This document shows positions 36,096 through 46,109 of a DNA stretch of 55,179 bases, piece after piece. Origin of the DNA: Ophiothrix spiculata. Taxonomy: Eukaryota; Echinodermata; Ophiuroidea; Amphilepidida; Ophiotrichidae. The notes under the pieces are model-generated. The model searched no databases. It saw only the letters and a list, made by a program, of their open reading frames with translations, and was not told where the DNA came from. The stretch lies in assembly GCA_000969725.1 (NCBI GenBank), contig JXSR01S019541.1; one strand, written 5' to 3'. The position numbers and the translations under genes are program-made. How positions within the stretch are numbered: the stretch's first letter is position 1; every line of letters starts with the position of its first letter.

Positions 36096-36725
36096 CAAAT
36101 TCGTCTTACTTTTTCCAAATTTTTTGATATGTTGGAGGTTAGAGGGTTGGAGGTCATTTACAGTTAATTCAAGCCGAAAAACCCTGTGATGCAATTTTGT
36201 CTTTGTTTTACCACAGATTTACTAGCCTATCATATATCATCTAATCTTTTGATTATTATTAATAGAATGAGAACCTTAATACTGGCATTGTCTATTGTAT
36301 CTTTTAGCTTTCCGGGTTCTTGTTGTAATACACAACTAGAACAATTCCCCCTTCATATTTTCATTAGTTCAGTGTATTGTTTTGTAAATTTTGGGATGGA
36401 AATTGCTTTAGGCTATTCGTCTTGATATGATGTTATAAGGGATATGCTGGAGAAGAATATGTTATTTGATTATCAAAGTGAAGATAATCTTTGACGTAAC
36501 AGACACTTGAAAATGATTCTCCAATTTTTAAAAAAACCTCTTTAAGGTTAATTGTCGGATTATAAAAAAAAAAAAAAGATTTTAGTTTAACTGCCATATA
36601 AAATATCACTACTTAAGATGTTTCAAGGTTATATTTCAGGTTTAGAAATTAAATCAAGAGTAATCAAAAAACACAACACAACAGAACAATGGTACCCAGG
36701 CGTTTGTTCCTAACATTATTTATTA
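36096..36725. other. Copy D-specific segment
   Basis: Copy C passes from the GGCCATTTTGT block to TTTGACTACCTTCGAATG within about 30 bp (24045-24090); here about 630 bp intervene. It holds a poly-A run (36569-36581) and a short unsupported frame at 36186-36425. No inverted ends were recognised. Confidence 0.45.
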
Positions 36726-38050
36726 TTTTGACTACCTTCGAATGAATAATTTACAATAAACAGGTATCTATCTGTCAATTTTGAAGTTAATCTATATCCG
36801 AAAGGATCATTTGATAGAAACGTTTTGCCATCATGTAAAACAAATTTTCCATTTTATTAAGTAAGGGTAAAACGTTGAATTTATATTTGTTCATATACAG
36901 CTAAATCGGTTTTTAATAAATGACATACCGATTTAAAGGTAGGTATTCCGATCTGGTGACATTTATTTTCCAAATTTGATGAAGGATCGTCACCTATAAT
37001 ATAAAGCAATCGTAAATTTTCATTCGCATACCTTAAGCTAAATAAATGTAACATACAAAAAGTGTCTGAGAATAACTCATAAAAACATGTGAGTGCAAAA
37101 GATGGGAACACTTAAATAGCAGAAATGATATAACACTGCTACAACAATCTTTTAACGGTAAATTAGTTTCAGAAAGGCATAAGAAAAATCATTAAATCCT
37201 GTTTCTGGGCGTTCTTTTAAAACCCATAAGCATGATTGATTGACAGCTATTGATTCAATAGAACAGTTTGCTGAAAGTAGATAATACTCAAAATATATAA
37301 AAGACGTTTTTATGTTTTACCTTTTAGAATACAATGAATAAGATGGATGGTGAGCGTCTAACTTGTGATGATATGAAATAGCACAATATTACATGTTCAA
37401 TTAATTTGTTAGTTTCAAATGAGAACTCTTTAAGTCTTTGGATGGGATGATTACCGTGCGTAGTTACAGCCAATTTTTAATGTGTATTTTATGTGTAAAT
37501 CCTGTTGTTAATCGATATTTGGTTTAATCAACCAGTCAGAGCTACAGATTCAACACATAACAGAAGAGTAATAAGAGTATGATGCTTAGTTCAAAAGAAA
37601 GATAACAGTTATGTATTCTATACTCAAACTTTACTCACTTAAATTGTCAATGTTGTGAAAATAAAATCTTTCATCAAGGAAAATGCTAATATTTCTCAGC
37701 ATGAACAAACTCTAAGGAAGAGTATATTATCGAAACTGCATTGCAATATTTATAGAACAACATATATTTACTACAAAGTAAAGAATAAGTAAAAGTATGC
37801 AATGTTGTAGATAAACATTTCATAAACCCCTATGTGAATGCCTATTAAACAAAGTTAGAACTCATTCTGGCGTCTTATTTTAATTTCGAGAATATCGTAT
37901 TAAATATTAAAATGCAAATATTTACTTAAATATCGTATACTCGTATATGTCTGTTTGGGATATAAGATATATACAACACATTCCAAGTCAGATAGGTTAT
38001 ACAGTCATCCGATATGCCAAGTAAATATATACTAGACGTCCGTATTTTTA

Positions 38051-38150
38051 CACTTGAGTCTCCAAGCAGTAGAATACTCAAACATGTTTTTAAGAGCCAA
38101 GGATATTGTTTGGTGAATCCAGCTTTGCGTAAGCTTCAAGGTATTTTAAG
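38051..38150. other. Most conserved block of the long unit, copy D
   Basis: The first 26 bases (38051-38076) are identical to those in A, B and C. The following AGCTTTGCGTAAGCTTCAAG block is close to the others but offset by indels. Confidence 0.6.
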
Positions 38151-38483
38151 TGATAAGGGTGAACATACTTACGGAATATGTATAATAACATAGTTAGATA
38201 TATCTTGCGATTCAATATTTACTGTAAAATTCTCTTGAAATATAGATTAAATGTCTAGACAATTCATACATAGAAATATTTTAAGTGTTCAGTAACGGGA
38301 TTTTTTTCTAGAAGGTTGTTTGTCAGAGTTGTTTCTACTTCTCACAAAGAGAAAATCATTCTATTTTGTCAGAAAGTGAACTTCAACTGTTCGTTGTATC
38401 AACATTACGAACAGGGATAGGAATTTAAAGGGGTCGCTTCAAAACCTCTACCACCGGTTCTGTGTGGTTCTGGGCAGTTGGAT

Positions 38484-39740
38484 ATTGTTTATTACAATAC
38501 AATACAATAATGGAATTTATATAGCGCCTAAAACAAATACAATTGTACTAAGGCGCTTTGGCACAAAGCAAAAAAAGACTACTGTCTATAGGCAAGTTCA
38601 AAAAGATGTGATTTCAAAAGTCTTTTGAAGATGAAAATGGAACCAGCATTTCTGATTTTAGATGGAAGTTGATTCCATCTGCGAGGAGTATAGCATGAGA
38701 AAGCACGATCGGCAAAGGTGATATATTGTGTTCTTGGCTGGATGAGTTGAGGGGCAGAAGATGTGGAGCAGAGTTGCCTGGAATCAGTCCGCAATTGAAG
38801 CATGCCTGAGATGTAGTCAGGTGTTTGACGGGCGATGGCTTTATATGTAAAGACCAAGATTTTAAAGTCAATCCTTTGTTCAATCGGCAGCCAATGCAGT
38901 TCGATAAGATCATCTGATATGGGATCATATTTTCTCTTCTTTGTAATCAATGTGGCAGCAGTCCTTTGAATATTTTGAAGTCTTTTAAGAAGACCTCTGT
39001 TAATTCAAGCCAATAAACTATTACAATAGTCAAGTCTTGGGGTGACCATGGTATGCACAGCGAGTTTAGTCGATTGAGTGGTTAACATTTTCTTGCTCTT
39101 CCGATATTAACAAGCTGGAAATTGGCTGACCTAGTATATTAGAAACCTGGGCTGCTATTGTCAAACCACAGTCAAACATTACCCCGAGATTTCTGACAGG
39201 GTCAGTCTTGACAGCCACATCTACACCAGCGATATTTACTGACATAAGTTTAATTTTAGCGAGTTGGGCTTTGAAACCGGGGGGCACTTAGTGGAAAGAT
39301 GGGTGTACGGATTCGCGGCTATGAACGGTTGCATTTTTAACCTCTAAGGTTTACCAAAGGCCCCTCAAAAATTTGAAAAATGGTTCACATAACGGTTGCA
39401 TTTTTTCAAAAATGACAAATTTTTGACCAATGTTTCCGTTGGTTTACCTATCGGTTGCCAAATTGGGCTTTTAAAGTACAATTTACATTGTAAAAATGTA
39501 TTGAACGGTCTAGATAATGGTTGATTAAGTCAAATTGGTTTACATATGGGTAGCATTTTTTCGCTTCTTCAGGTTTACAAAACGGGTGGTAGTGGAAAAC
39601 TCCGGCCGCGCGTCCGTACCCAACCGAAATCTGAGTACCCCCGGGCTTTTAAACCAAGCATGATAAACTCAGTCTTGTCAGCATTGAGTTTGAGATAGTT
39701 CTGACTCATCCATTTATTAATATCATGAACACATTATTCC
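38484..39740 (-). mobile_element. L2-type LINE fragment, C-terminal reverse transcriptase and 3' end
   Basis: Read on the minus strand from 39735: INKWMSQNYLKLNADKTEFI and then, after an inserted MITE, VRNLGVMFDCGL (within 39066-39287), HTMVTPRLDYCNSLLA, LKRLQNIQRTAATLI, LHWLPIEQRIDFKILVFTYK and YITFADRAFSCYTPRRWNQL (38579-38950). This is the standard C-terminal order of L2/CR1-type polymerase ORFs. The 3' untranslated end has AAGCGCCTTAG and GGCGCTATATAAATT, then an (ATTGT)n tail near 38484-38510. The fragment is 5'-truncated, with at least one stop and frame changes. It is inserted just beyond the end of unit D. Confidence 0.85.
39279..39645. mobile_element. MITE inserted in the LINE (CCGGGGG ends), 10-bp imperfect duplication
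   Basis: CTTTGAAACC at 39269-39278 and CTTTTAAACC at 39646-39655 flank the segment, differing at one base. The ends are GGGGGGCACTTAG and, inverted, CCCGGGGGTACTCAG, followed by ACGGATTCGCG against ACGGACGCGCG. It interrupts the LINE reading frame between LGLK and FKAQLAK. Repeated phrases such as GGTTGCATTTTT occur inside. 367 bp, no coding. Nested insertion: it is younger than the LINE. Confidence 0.75.
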
Positions 39741-40400
39741 GGTTAAACCGCCCAGAAACCGTCTAGAATCGGCAGACGACAAACCAGTTGAGATTTGAAG
39801 CGGTCCCTAAACAACACGTAGGTCTAAGTTCCAGAACCATTGAGACATTAAAATACTTAACATAAGTTATTTACCTATATTGCTACATGTATCAAAATCC
39901 TTGAATCGACGAATGCGTGCGGCGGATAATATTTTTTTCGAATGAACAGCAAGACTGCGAGATATGGTTTGGTCCCATAAGCGAACGGTTTCTGCAACGC
40001 AGCAACGCCGGATGTGACATCGGTATGACACAGGTGAAAGCTAACGATGCCCGTTCGGTCACCGGTCGGTGACCGGAGGTTATGTGATCATAACTGAATA
40101 CATCGTTTACAAGCCGCAAGGTTTTAATTCAGAATCACATTTTTGCGCCATGCTCCCGGCGTGTCTAAGGCTCTCGGACACCGCCCAGTCTCTGCACGGA
40201 CACCGTCCGGACACCAGTCGGTCACTCTTTGGTGTCCAATTGGTTTTCGCTGGATTTCGTTACGGTATTACGGCATTAACACATCGTAACCTCGCCGCAA
40301 GGTTATGTAACAAAGGTATCCATAGTGTAACCGGATTATACATCTACATCATGTAATCAAACATGATGCCTATGTTATAGATGTTAATAAATGACATCCT
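39741..40400. other. Unassigned block with many CpG words
   Basis: Compared with its surroundings the block is richer in G+C and in CpG. It contains a near-palindrome CGGTCACCGGTCGGTGACCG at 40056-40075, three GGACACC motifs (40177-40215), and CCGCAAGGTT twice (40112-40121 and 40303-40312). Two overlapping frames (39892-40119 minus; 40069-40356 plus) have no recognisable domain. It lies directly upstream of the LINE on the minus strand and could be another inserted element or a promoter-like region. Confidence 0.4.
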
Positions 40401-40499
40401 AACATAATTGCGAAACTACAGCGTAACCCCGTGTGTGAAATGTCTGAAATAAGGTTGAGGTGAAACTACATCATTTCTATTCGTCTTTATTCAGTTTAA

Positions 40500-40835
40500 G
40501 GATATTTTCAGTCTGCCATGTTACCATTTTAGCGAAGCACTCTTCAAGTATAGCTAATCATGTAATTGAATAGATATAGAATCTAAGGGAAGAAAACTTA
40601 ATCCTATTGTCATCAGAAAATCGAATTTCTTATTATTTTTGTACCGTGCCATAATTAACTGTAATTTTTCCTGCTTGATCTCACGAAATAGACTTCATAT
40701 TGCATGTTCATTTTTAAATTATTCACAGGCTCGATTCCCTGTGGTAAAATACTATGAAATTGATCAAACGAAGTCCTGAATAAAAGATACGGTATGTTTA
40801 TCTGATCATAAGAAGAAAATGGTTACTTAGAGTGT
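40500..40835 (+). repeat. Duplicated segment X, copy 1
   Basis: Aligns with 50260-50545: TTGATCTCACGAAATAG against TTGATCTCACGAAATGG, then GATTCCCTGTGGTAAAA against AATTCCCTTTGGGAAAA, then CCTGAATAAAAGATA. Both copies precede copies of the second unit (F and H). Confidence 0.65.
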
Positions 40836-40902
40836 TCTTTAAATAGATTTGAATCTCACATAATTAGTATTTTTTAAGATTATTTTCTATCGCTGACGGT
40901 AG

Positions 40903-41140
40903 CTTACTTGGCCGAACGGTTAGAGCACGGGACTCATAATAAAGAGGTTGTGGGTTCTATCCCCAGTCGGTCTGTCGGACCATGTCACCTTGTTTCCACG
41001 GGCAAGAAAATGCTCCTTGGTTCGGAAGTCATGTTAAGCCGTTGGTTCCCTGTGCGAATGCCAATTCTTTGAACGTTGCATACAGTGCATACCTGGTAAG
41101 TATGGATTCTGCATATTAACGCACATTTAACCAATATGAC
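40903..41140 (+). mobile_element. tRNA-derived SINE
   Basis: The head has an A-box-like TAGCTTACTTGGCCGAACGG followed by TTAGAGCACGGGACTCATAA, and a B-box-like GGGTTCTATCCCC. The anticodon position would be CAT. Downstream, CACCTTGTTTCCACGGGCAA resembles the conserved core of Deu/V-type SINEs. The acceptor stem is not closed, so it is not a tRNA gene. The 3' limit is uncertain. Confidence 0.65.
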
Positions 41141-41690
41141 CATACGGGGAAATGAATTAGTGCTTATTTTTACGATTCATAACAACGTACCAAAACTTGC
41201 ATGAACTGATGTTCAAGGTTTGTTCATGTAGTAGCAACAAAATTAGTAAAAAAATAATACAAAAATCATGAAAGAACCATGCATAAAATATATTAATACG
41301 CCTTGTTTGGTATCAATCAATCCTAATCAATCATTACTAGTCCATTACACACGACAAAAACACTATTTCACAAAGTTGTGGAATACAAGGTATATGCTAT
41401 AGATCTTGTAACAGAGTCTGCTTACTTGGTGCATACTTCAGTAGAGTATAATAATTTGCAACTTAGAAAGCGAAGCATATGATCAGGGTTTCGTTTAAAT
41501 ACATTTTGAATAATTATGCTTATGTTTTTATTATTTCGAGTTCGATTGTTCCAGCGTCAGATGAATAATAAACGTATCTTGGATATTAATAAATAAGGTT
41601 CAATTCATTAGAAATAATCATAACTTGTTGATAAAGCCTCTTCTGACCTTAAGTCATACCAAAATATCTACGATACATGTATGTCTTAAC
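41141..41690. other. AT-rich spacer
   Basis: Nothing recognisable apart from A/T runs. Confidence 0.4.
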
Positions 41691-42130
41691 CCTTGTCTTA
41701 TCAAGGGAAGGGGGGTATTAACGGATGATTCCCTGTCGCATAAAAACGCAAACGAATATGACCTAGGGTTTTCGATTTGGGTAATTGTTCATCTTTTGCG
41801 TAGACACCACCTTCAAGGGTCATTGTGCATCGTCAAAATCGGAAGGTAGGGGGTTGTTGCCACCTGCGAAAATTTTAAAACGCCATTTTGAAAAATATTT
41901 GCAAGGCAAAATTCCGATATTTAGATCTTTTACAGTAAAATTTCGATTTAGTAGCCATTTTTGCCCTAAATCGCAATTTTTCAGACTCGGAAGTACTTAC
42001 GACGTCATAATTACGTAACGCTTTGGCCGATTTTCATGATTTTGGTATCAATAAATAGAAGAGACCCTATCCTATACTACGGTATAAAATAAAATAACTT
42101 TTGGCACTCCAATTTCAATTTCATAGGGAG
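41691..42130. repeat. Dispersed repeat related to 17630-17740
   Basis: 41835-41905 matches the minus strand of 17675-17740 (GGGGTTGTTGCCACCT, CGCCATTTTGAAAAATAT). The frames at 41625-42018 run across the repeat and are unsupported. Confidence 0.5.
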
Positions 42131-42148
42131 TGGTAACCACCCCCTTTT

Positions 42149-42880
42149 TTGTGCAATTTGTATTTCACAGTGCAGTGTTTTATAAATGTATACATATATA
42201 TTTTCAAGAAATATTGTTTTACACTTATATGAGTTTAATTATACCTTTTTATTATGTGGTGACTTGTTTGTGCAATTTCCATAATTCGCAATGTAGTGGT
42301 TTTTAGTTTATAGTTGTATAGGCCCTTGTAAGTTTTGTTTAACATGGAAATGAGCTACACCTTTTTATCATGTGGTGCTTATTTGAGCAATTTCTATTTC
42401 ATGATACATATTTTATAAGAAATACTGCTTTACACGGAAATGAGTATAATTATACCTTTTAATTTATGTAGTGACTTACTTGTGCAATTTGTATATATTT
42501 TGCAGTGCAGTGTTTTTTGTAGACCGATGTACTACTTGATGCAGGGGCCTATACATTTATTAAGTAATATATAGGCCCTTGTATCAAGTAGTGATTTGCA
42601 TGAAACGAGCTTAGTGACAATTTTCATCATGCGATACTTATTACTTTTGTGCAATTTGTATTTCACAGTGCAGTGTTTTATATTTTAAAACAAATGTTAA
42701 ACAATGTATATAAATTAGTGTTTTACGATGTTCACACGGAAGATTTAGTTTCACCTCTTTATCATGTAGTGGTTCCGAGTCTGTTCAATTTTCTGGTTGT
42801 TTTTTTTTTTTCCCCCGACAGTGTAATCCGAGAGAAAAGTTTTATCCATTTTATTATGTTGTGGTCTTATGCAATTTGTA
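42149..42880 (+). repeat. Degenerate tandem repeat, units of about 75-170 bp
   Basis: A phrase like TGTGCAATTTGTATTTCACA starts near 42150, 42269, 42384, 42481, 42648, 42783 and 42858. Most units continue with CAGTGTTTTATA, TTTTACAC.GAAATGAG, TATACCTTTTTAT and ATGTGGTG. The units have diverged by indels. The array lies upstream of a LINE-type 3' tail and could be its untranslated region. Confidence 0.75.
42530..42593. other. Hairpin inside the tandem array
   Basis: Arms 42530-42553 and 42570-42593 (24 bp, three differences) centred on GGCCTATA/TATAGGCC with a 16-base loop. It occurs in only one of the array units. Confidence 0.7.
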
Positions 42881-43229
42881 ATTCCAAGTGGAAAAGCTAA
42901 TTATTTTAATTATAGCACTTTAATGTCCCAATTATTGATGGCTTTATCACATCTCTTGTATATGTTGTCAATAATCATATTATGATAATCGTTCACATTT
43001 TCAAGGGTTGAAGTGGGTGGCACGATATTTCAGTGTGTCTTCATCCTGGTTTTGAGAGTGTTTACGTGATCCACGTCCCTCTTTGTCAAGTTGATAACGT
43101 TCTGTTATAGTCAGAAGTTTGTTGACATCATCCTCACAGTAATATTGTGTAGTCCACTACAACTCAACAGGGTTTCTATGTGTATGTTTTTAATCTGTTT
43201 TGATTCGTTATCATGTTTTAATATTTTTC

Positions 43230-43345
43230 ATTAATTTGATGTTTTTAAACCAGAATTGTATTATAAAGTATGTATGCAGGGCCCCGAGTAAGAACAGCTT
43301 TTGGCTGATCGGGCTTACCCTGGGTAAAGATTAAAATAAATAAAT
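43230..43345 (+). mobile_element. LINE 3' tail
   Basis: GGGCCCCGAGTAAGAACAGC ... GGGCTTACCCTGGGTAAAG followed by AATAAATAAATAAA. The GGGCCC-hairpin-plus-(AATA)n form matches the tail at 121-468. No reverse transcriptase is seen upstream. Confidence 0.65.
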
Positions 43346-43670
43346 AAACGCACGTTACCAAAAATACGTTAGTAAGAGTATTAAACTTCTTCGAAAAATT
43401 TGGGAAAAATGCAAATCTGTCTGTAATTCTTATTAGCATGAATTAATTATTTGATATGCAGAGCAGTTGAAATATACATTAGTTTATCAATCAAAGGATC
43501 TTTTAGTATGTCAAATATTTCGAGAATCATATAAATTATATGCAAAATAATAATATTAGATTAAAATCCCTTTCTTAAAAAAAGTTTGTAGCAAATAAAA
43601 TGGGCTTTGATACCAAGATTAAAGCACACTCTATTGTTAGAAAGTAAGGTTCACCAGTTACTCATTACAT

Positions 43671-43933
43671 CAGGGGCGTCGGAACCGTGTGGGCCATGTG
43701 GGCTTTGGCCGCACCACTTTTCAGCCAGAAAAATAAAAAAATAATTAATTTAATGTGTTTTATTATGGTCCTAGCATCAATAACCAAAAAAAACAGCTCT
43801 TTACTTAGTCGTTTTTAGTGTCTGCTTTCTTCTGGGGCTTAGTTGTTTACTAATTTTTGAGAACTAATGGGCCACAGGCCGCACCACTTTTGACAGTGGC
43901 CGCACCACTTTTATTTTCCTTCCGACGCCCCTG
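43671..43933. mobile_element. hAT-type MITE, 8-bp duplication CATTACAT
   Basis: Perfect 14-bp inverted ends CAGGGGCGTCGGAA and TTCCGACGCCCCTG, flanked by CATTACAT on both sides (43663-43670, 43934-43941). The inner sequence is shared with 14857-15119. The exact duplication and ends point to a recent hAT-class insertion. 263 bp, non-autonomous. Confidence 0.9.
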
Positions 43934-43941
43934 CATTACAT

Positions 43942-44839
43942 GATGGAGTGTGTTATGGCTCTGAACAGAAATATTTTATTGGATGAGTCTTGATAAGGCT
44001 TTCGATTGTGTGGACTTCATCAAACATGTCAAATATACCTTGTAGCCTCAGCTCAACTAGTAAATGTATCGTTTGGATTTGGGTTATTATTGAAATAAAT
44101 TTGCCGTCAAAGTCATGATGGGATTGATTTACGAAGCAACCGGTCCACATTATTCATGTGGCTCATGGCCGTAAGCTGCGTGTATAGTATAGAGCCCTTG
44201 CTCCTGTAACCCAGACAATAGGTCAAATTATACTCTGCCTACCAAATATTTTGTAGTGACGTCAACAAGAGAATAGGTGCCTTCAAAATTGATAAGAGTG
44301 TATATTACAATAAAACAAAAGGTGTCTAAAATACCCAAAAGGTTGTGTAAAACCCACAACGGTGTCTAAACCCAAAATCAACATGTAACCAAAAACGGCA
44401 TGTGAAATCAAAACAGGTGTGTAAAACAACATAGTTTGACATCATGACAAAATGTTTGGTAGCGAGAATTTTGTTTGGAGGCCGACTATGAACTTAGCCT
44501 ATTACATAAGTACTTCGTTAGCGAATTTTAGAGAAGTCAGACTCGCATTTACTCAGATACATTGTTGGAGGCAGAGCAGAAGTAGATATCAGGTTGTAGA
44601 TATTGCAATGTTTACCTTCTTCAATTTGTTGAATCTTGCTTTCATGAGTGATTTTTACGTCTGAGAGGGTGTAACTTCAGACTATATTTAGTCGTTTCTT
44701 TAGTCAAAAAAACCCGTGCTCGCAAATCATGATATAATAACTCTTGTTATTTTAGTGGGGTACGCCTTAGTCGATGCAGTTTATCGACTTGATTGCACGC
44801 CAAACAGGTAAAATATCCGATCAACTAGGTTTATCGCCG
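43942..44839. other. AT-rich spacer
   Basis: Short open frames at 43953-44150 (-) and 44452-44664 (+) have no recognisable domain or paralogue. A phrase around GGTGT.TAAAA recurs about five times at 44318-44430 (GGTGTCTAAAATACCC, GGTTGTGTAAAACCC, GGTGTCTAAACCC), a weak short tandem pattern. Confidence 0.45.
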
Positions 44840-44932
44840 ATGGTGAACGTGGAATGGTTCCCGGTGGTACATGACATCTTGAAAGGTTTTGAAGATGTCA
44901 TATAGCGCCAGGGACCATTCGACGTTCACCAT
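44840..44932. other. 93-base hairpin, precursor-like
   Basis: Arms 44840-44880 and 44892-44932 pair over 41 positions with about four mismatches and two G:U pairs if transcribed from the plus strand. The loop is 11 bases. The ends are ATGGTGAACGT and ACGTTCACCAT. Size and shape fit a microRNA precursor or a very short foldback MITE; the sequence alone cannot decide. Confidence 0.6.
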
Positions 44933-44969
44933 AACCCTATTATTGTAAATTACTATTCCAACTATATGA

Positions 44970-45880
44970 GCAACCGTGTATAAGATTTTTATTGTTTTTA
45001 TTAACTTGAAATCATTTACTATACTCTAAGAAGAAGTTTTATAGGATTTGTATTCAAAAGATGTTAGTAAAGCAACTATATTAAAACTGATACGGCTATT
45101 AATCGCAATAAAGCTTAATTTTTTATTGAAATTCAAAGTCATGAGTGTAATAGAGACACAATACTGGAATTGAGTCTGCCTTGCATTTAAATACTGAAAA
45201 TGTATTGAATCAGACAGTTAATGTATCTTTGCATAATCTCAGCCGTAATTACTTTTGCGGATACACCACTTGTCTACAATCTGTTGAAAACAGACATGAA
45301 CACGGATTATTTTATCATGTAAAGGGCGCACCATTAGATTTCCAGGAGGGGAGCAGATATTTTTTGAAAAACAAAATTCCCACTCCACAGGGAGAAGAAG
45401 AAATCCCCCTGAACATGCCATAGGCAGAAAAACAGTTATTTCCAGGGGAAAAATCGCTCCCGAATGGGGTGATAAAAAAAACAAAAAAACAGAACCCAAT
45501 TTTCTGCTCCCCCTTTGGGTACACAAATCTGATTGTTGCCATGCCTGATTCGTTACACTAAACCTAGAGGTGGATAACATAACTGCTTTCATTAGGGCAT
45601 GATACCCAATATTTGATTTTTTGGTTCTCGCAATTTAACGCCGGAATGAGCAATGAGCTCACCCCGAAAGGGGGGGGGGACTTTGCAGATTAAATCAATT
45701 TTTATTTTATCATTTCATCTGCTGCAGCATCTTTTAAGCTTTAAAATTACACCTTACTTGTTGAAATTGATCAAGGCGATCGCATTTTACAACAGCAATA
45801 TGCTGGAAATTCTTATTATTTTGTTTATTGTTTTGCTGCCTATCAAAATTTCAGCGAAATCGGATTATGCAAATGCTTGA
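44970..45880 (+). repeat. Second unit, right part, copy G
   Basis: Matches E 30830-31480 and then, without the 1.8-kb interruption, E 33283-33545. It is followed at once by the left part in copy F (46110), so G and F are in tandem. Frames here overlap the MITE or its flanks and are unsupported. Confidence 0.75.
45322..45524. mobile_element. MITE with GCACCATTAG ends, copy 2
   Basis: Same position in the unit as 31170-31385. The left end is intact; the right end is decayed (CTGCTCCCCCTTTGGGTAC). Confidence 0.7.
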
Positions 45881-46109
45881 AATGTTGCCATATAAGACAA
45901 AGTAGCGTTAACTTTTTGAGATAGCCTATTGACTCCGTTTTGAACTTGATCGTGACGCAAAAACACTAAAAAAGTTTTATGAATAAACTAGAGATTCTAT
46001 TTTTTATGTATGTCAAAACAAAAATTATGATGATCTGACATGTGTAAGTAGGCCTTAACTTGCAGTAAACATGACATTAAGCCAAGCAAGACGAAAAAAG
46101 AACCGTATC
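45881..46109. other. Junction between copies G and F
   Basis: AT-rich text with no counterpart recognised in E. It is the breakpoint region of the tandem duplication. Confidence 0.4.

Larger units (their letters stand above)
33876..38450 (+). repeat. Long duplicated unit, copy D
   Basis: Collinear with copy C. It lacks the 21285-21911 insertion and its tandem duplication and the C-specific segment 24639-25045. It has gained MITEs at 34088-34255 and 35530-35716 and about 630 bp at 36096-36725. The final part (37860-38430) matches 25600-26110 closely, and the ends of A and B more distantly. Confidence 0.8.

Noticed and set aside
40069-40356. 95-codon frame in the CpG-containing block
   Set aside because: No domain, overlaps a minus-strand frame of similar quality, and composition alone explains the open length.
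40903-40985. Working tRNA gene with CAT anticodon
   Set aside because: The acceptor stem does not close, and the sequence continues into a SINE core.
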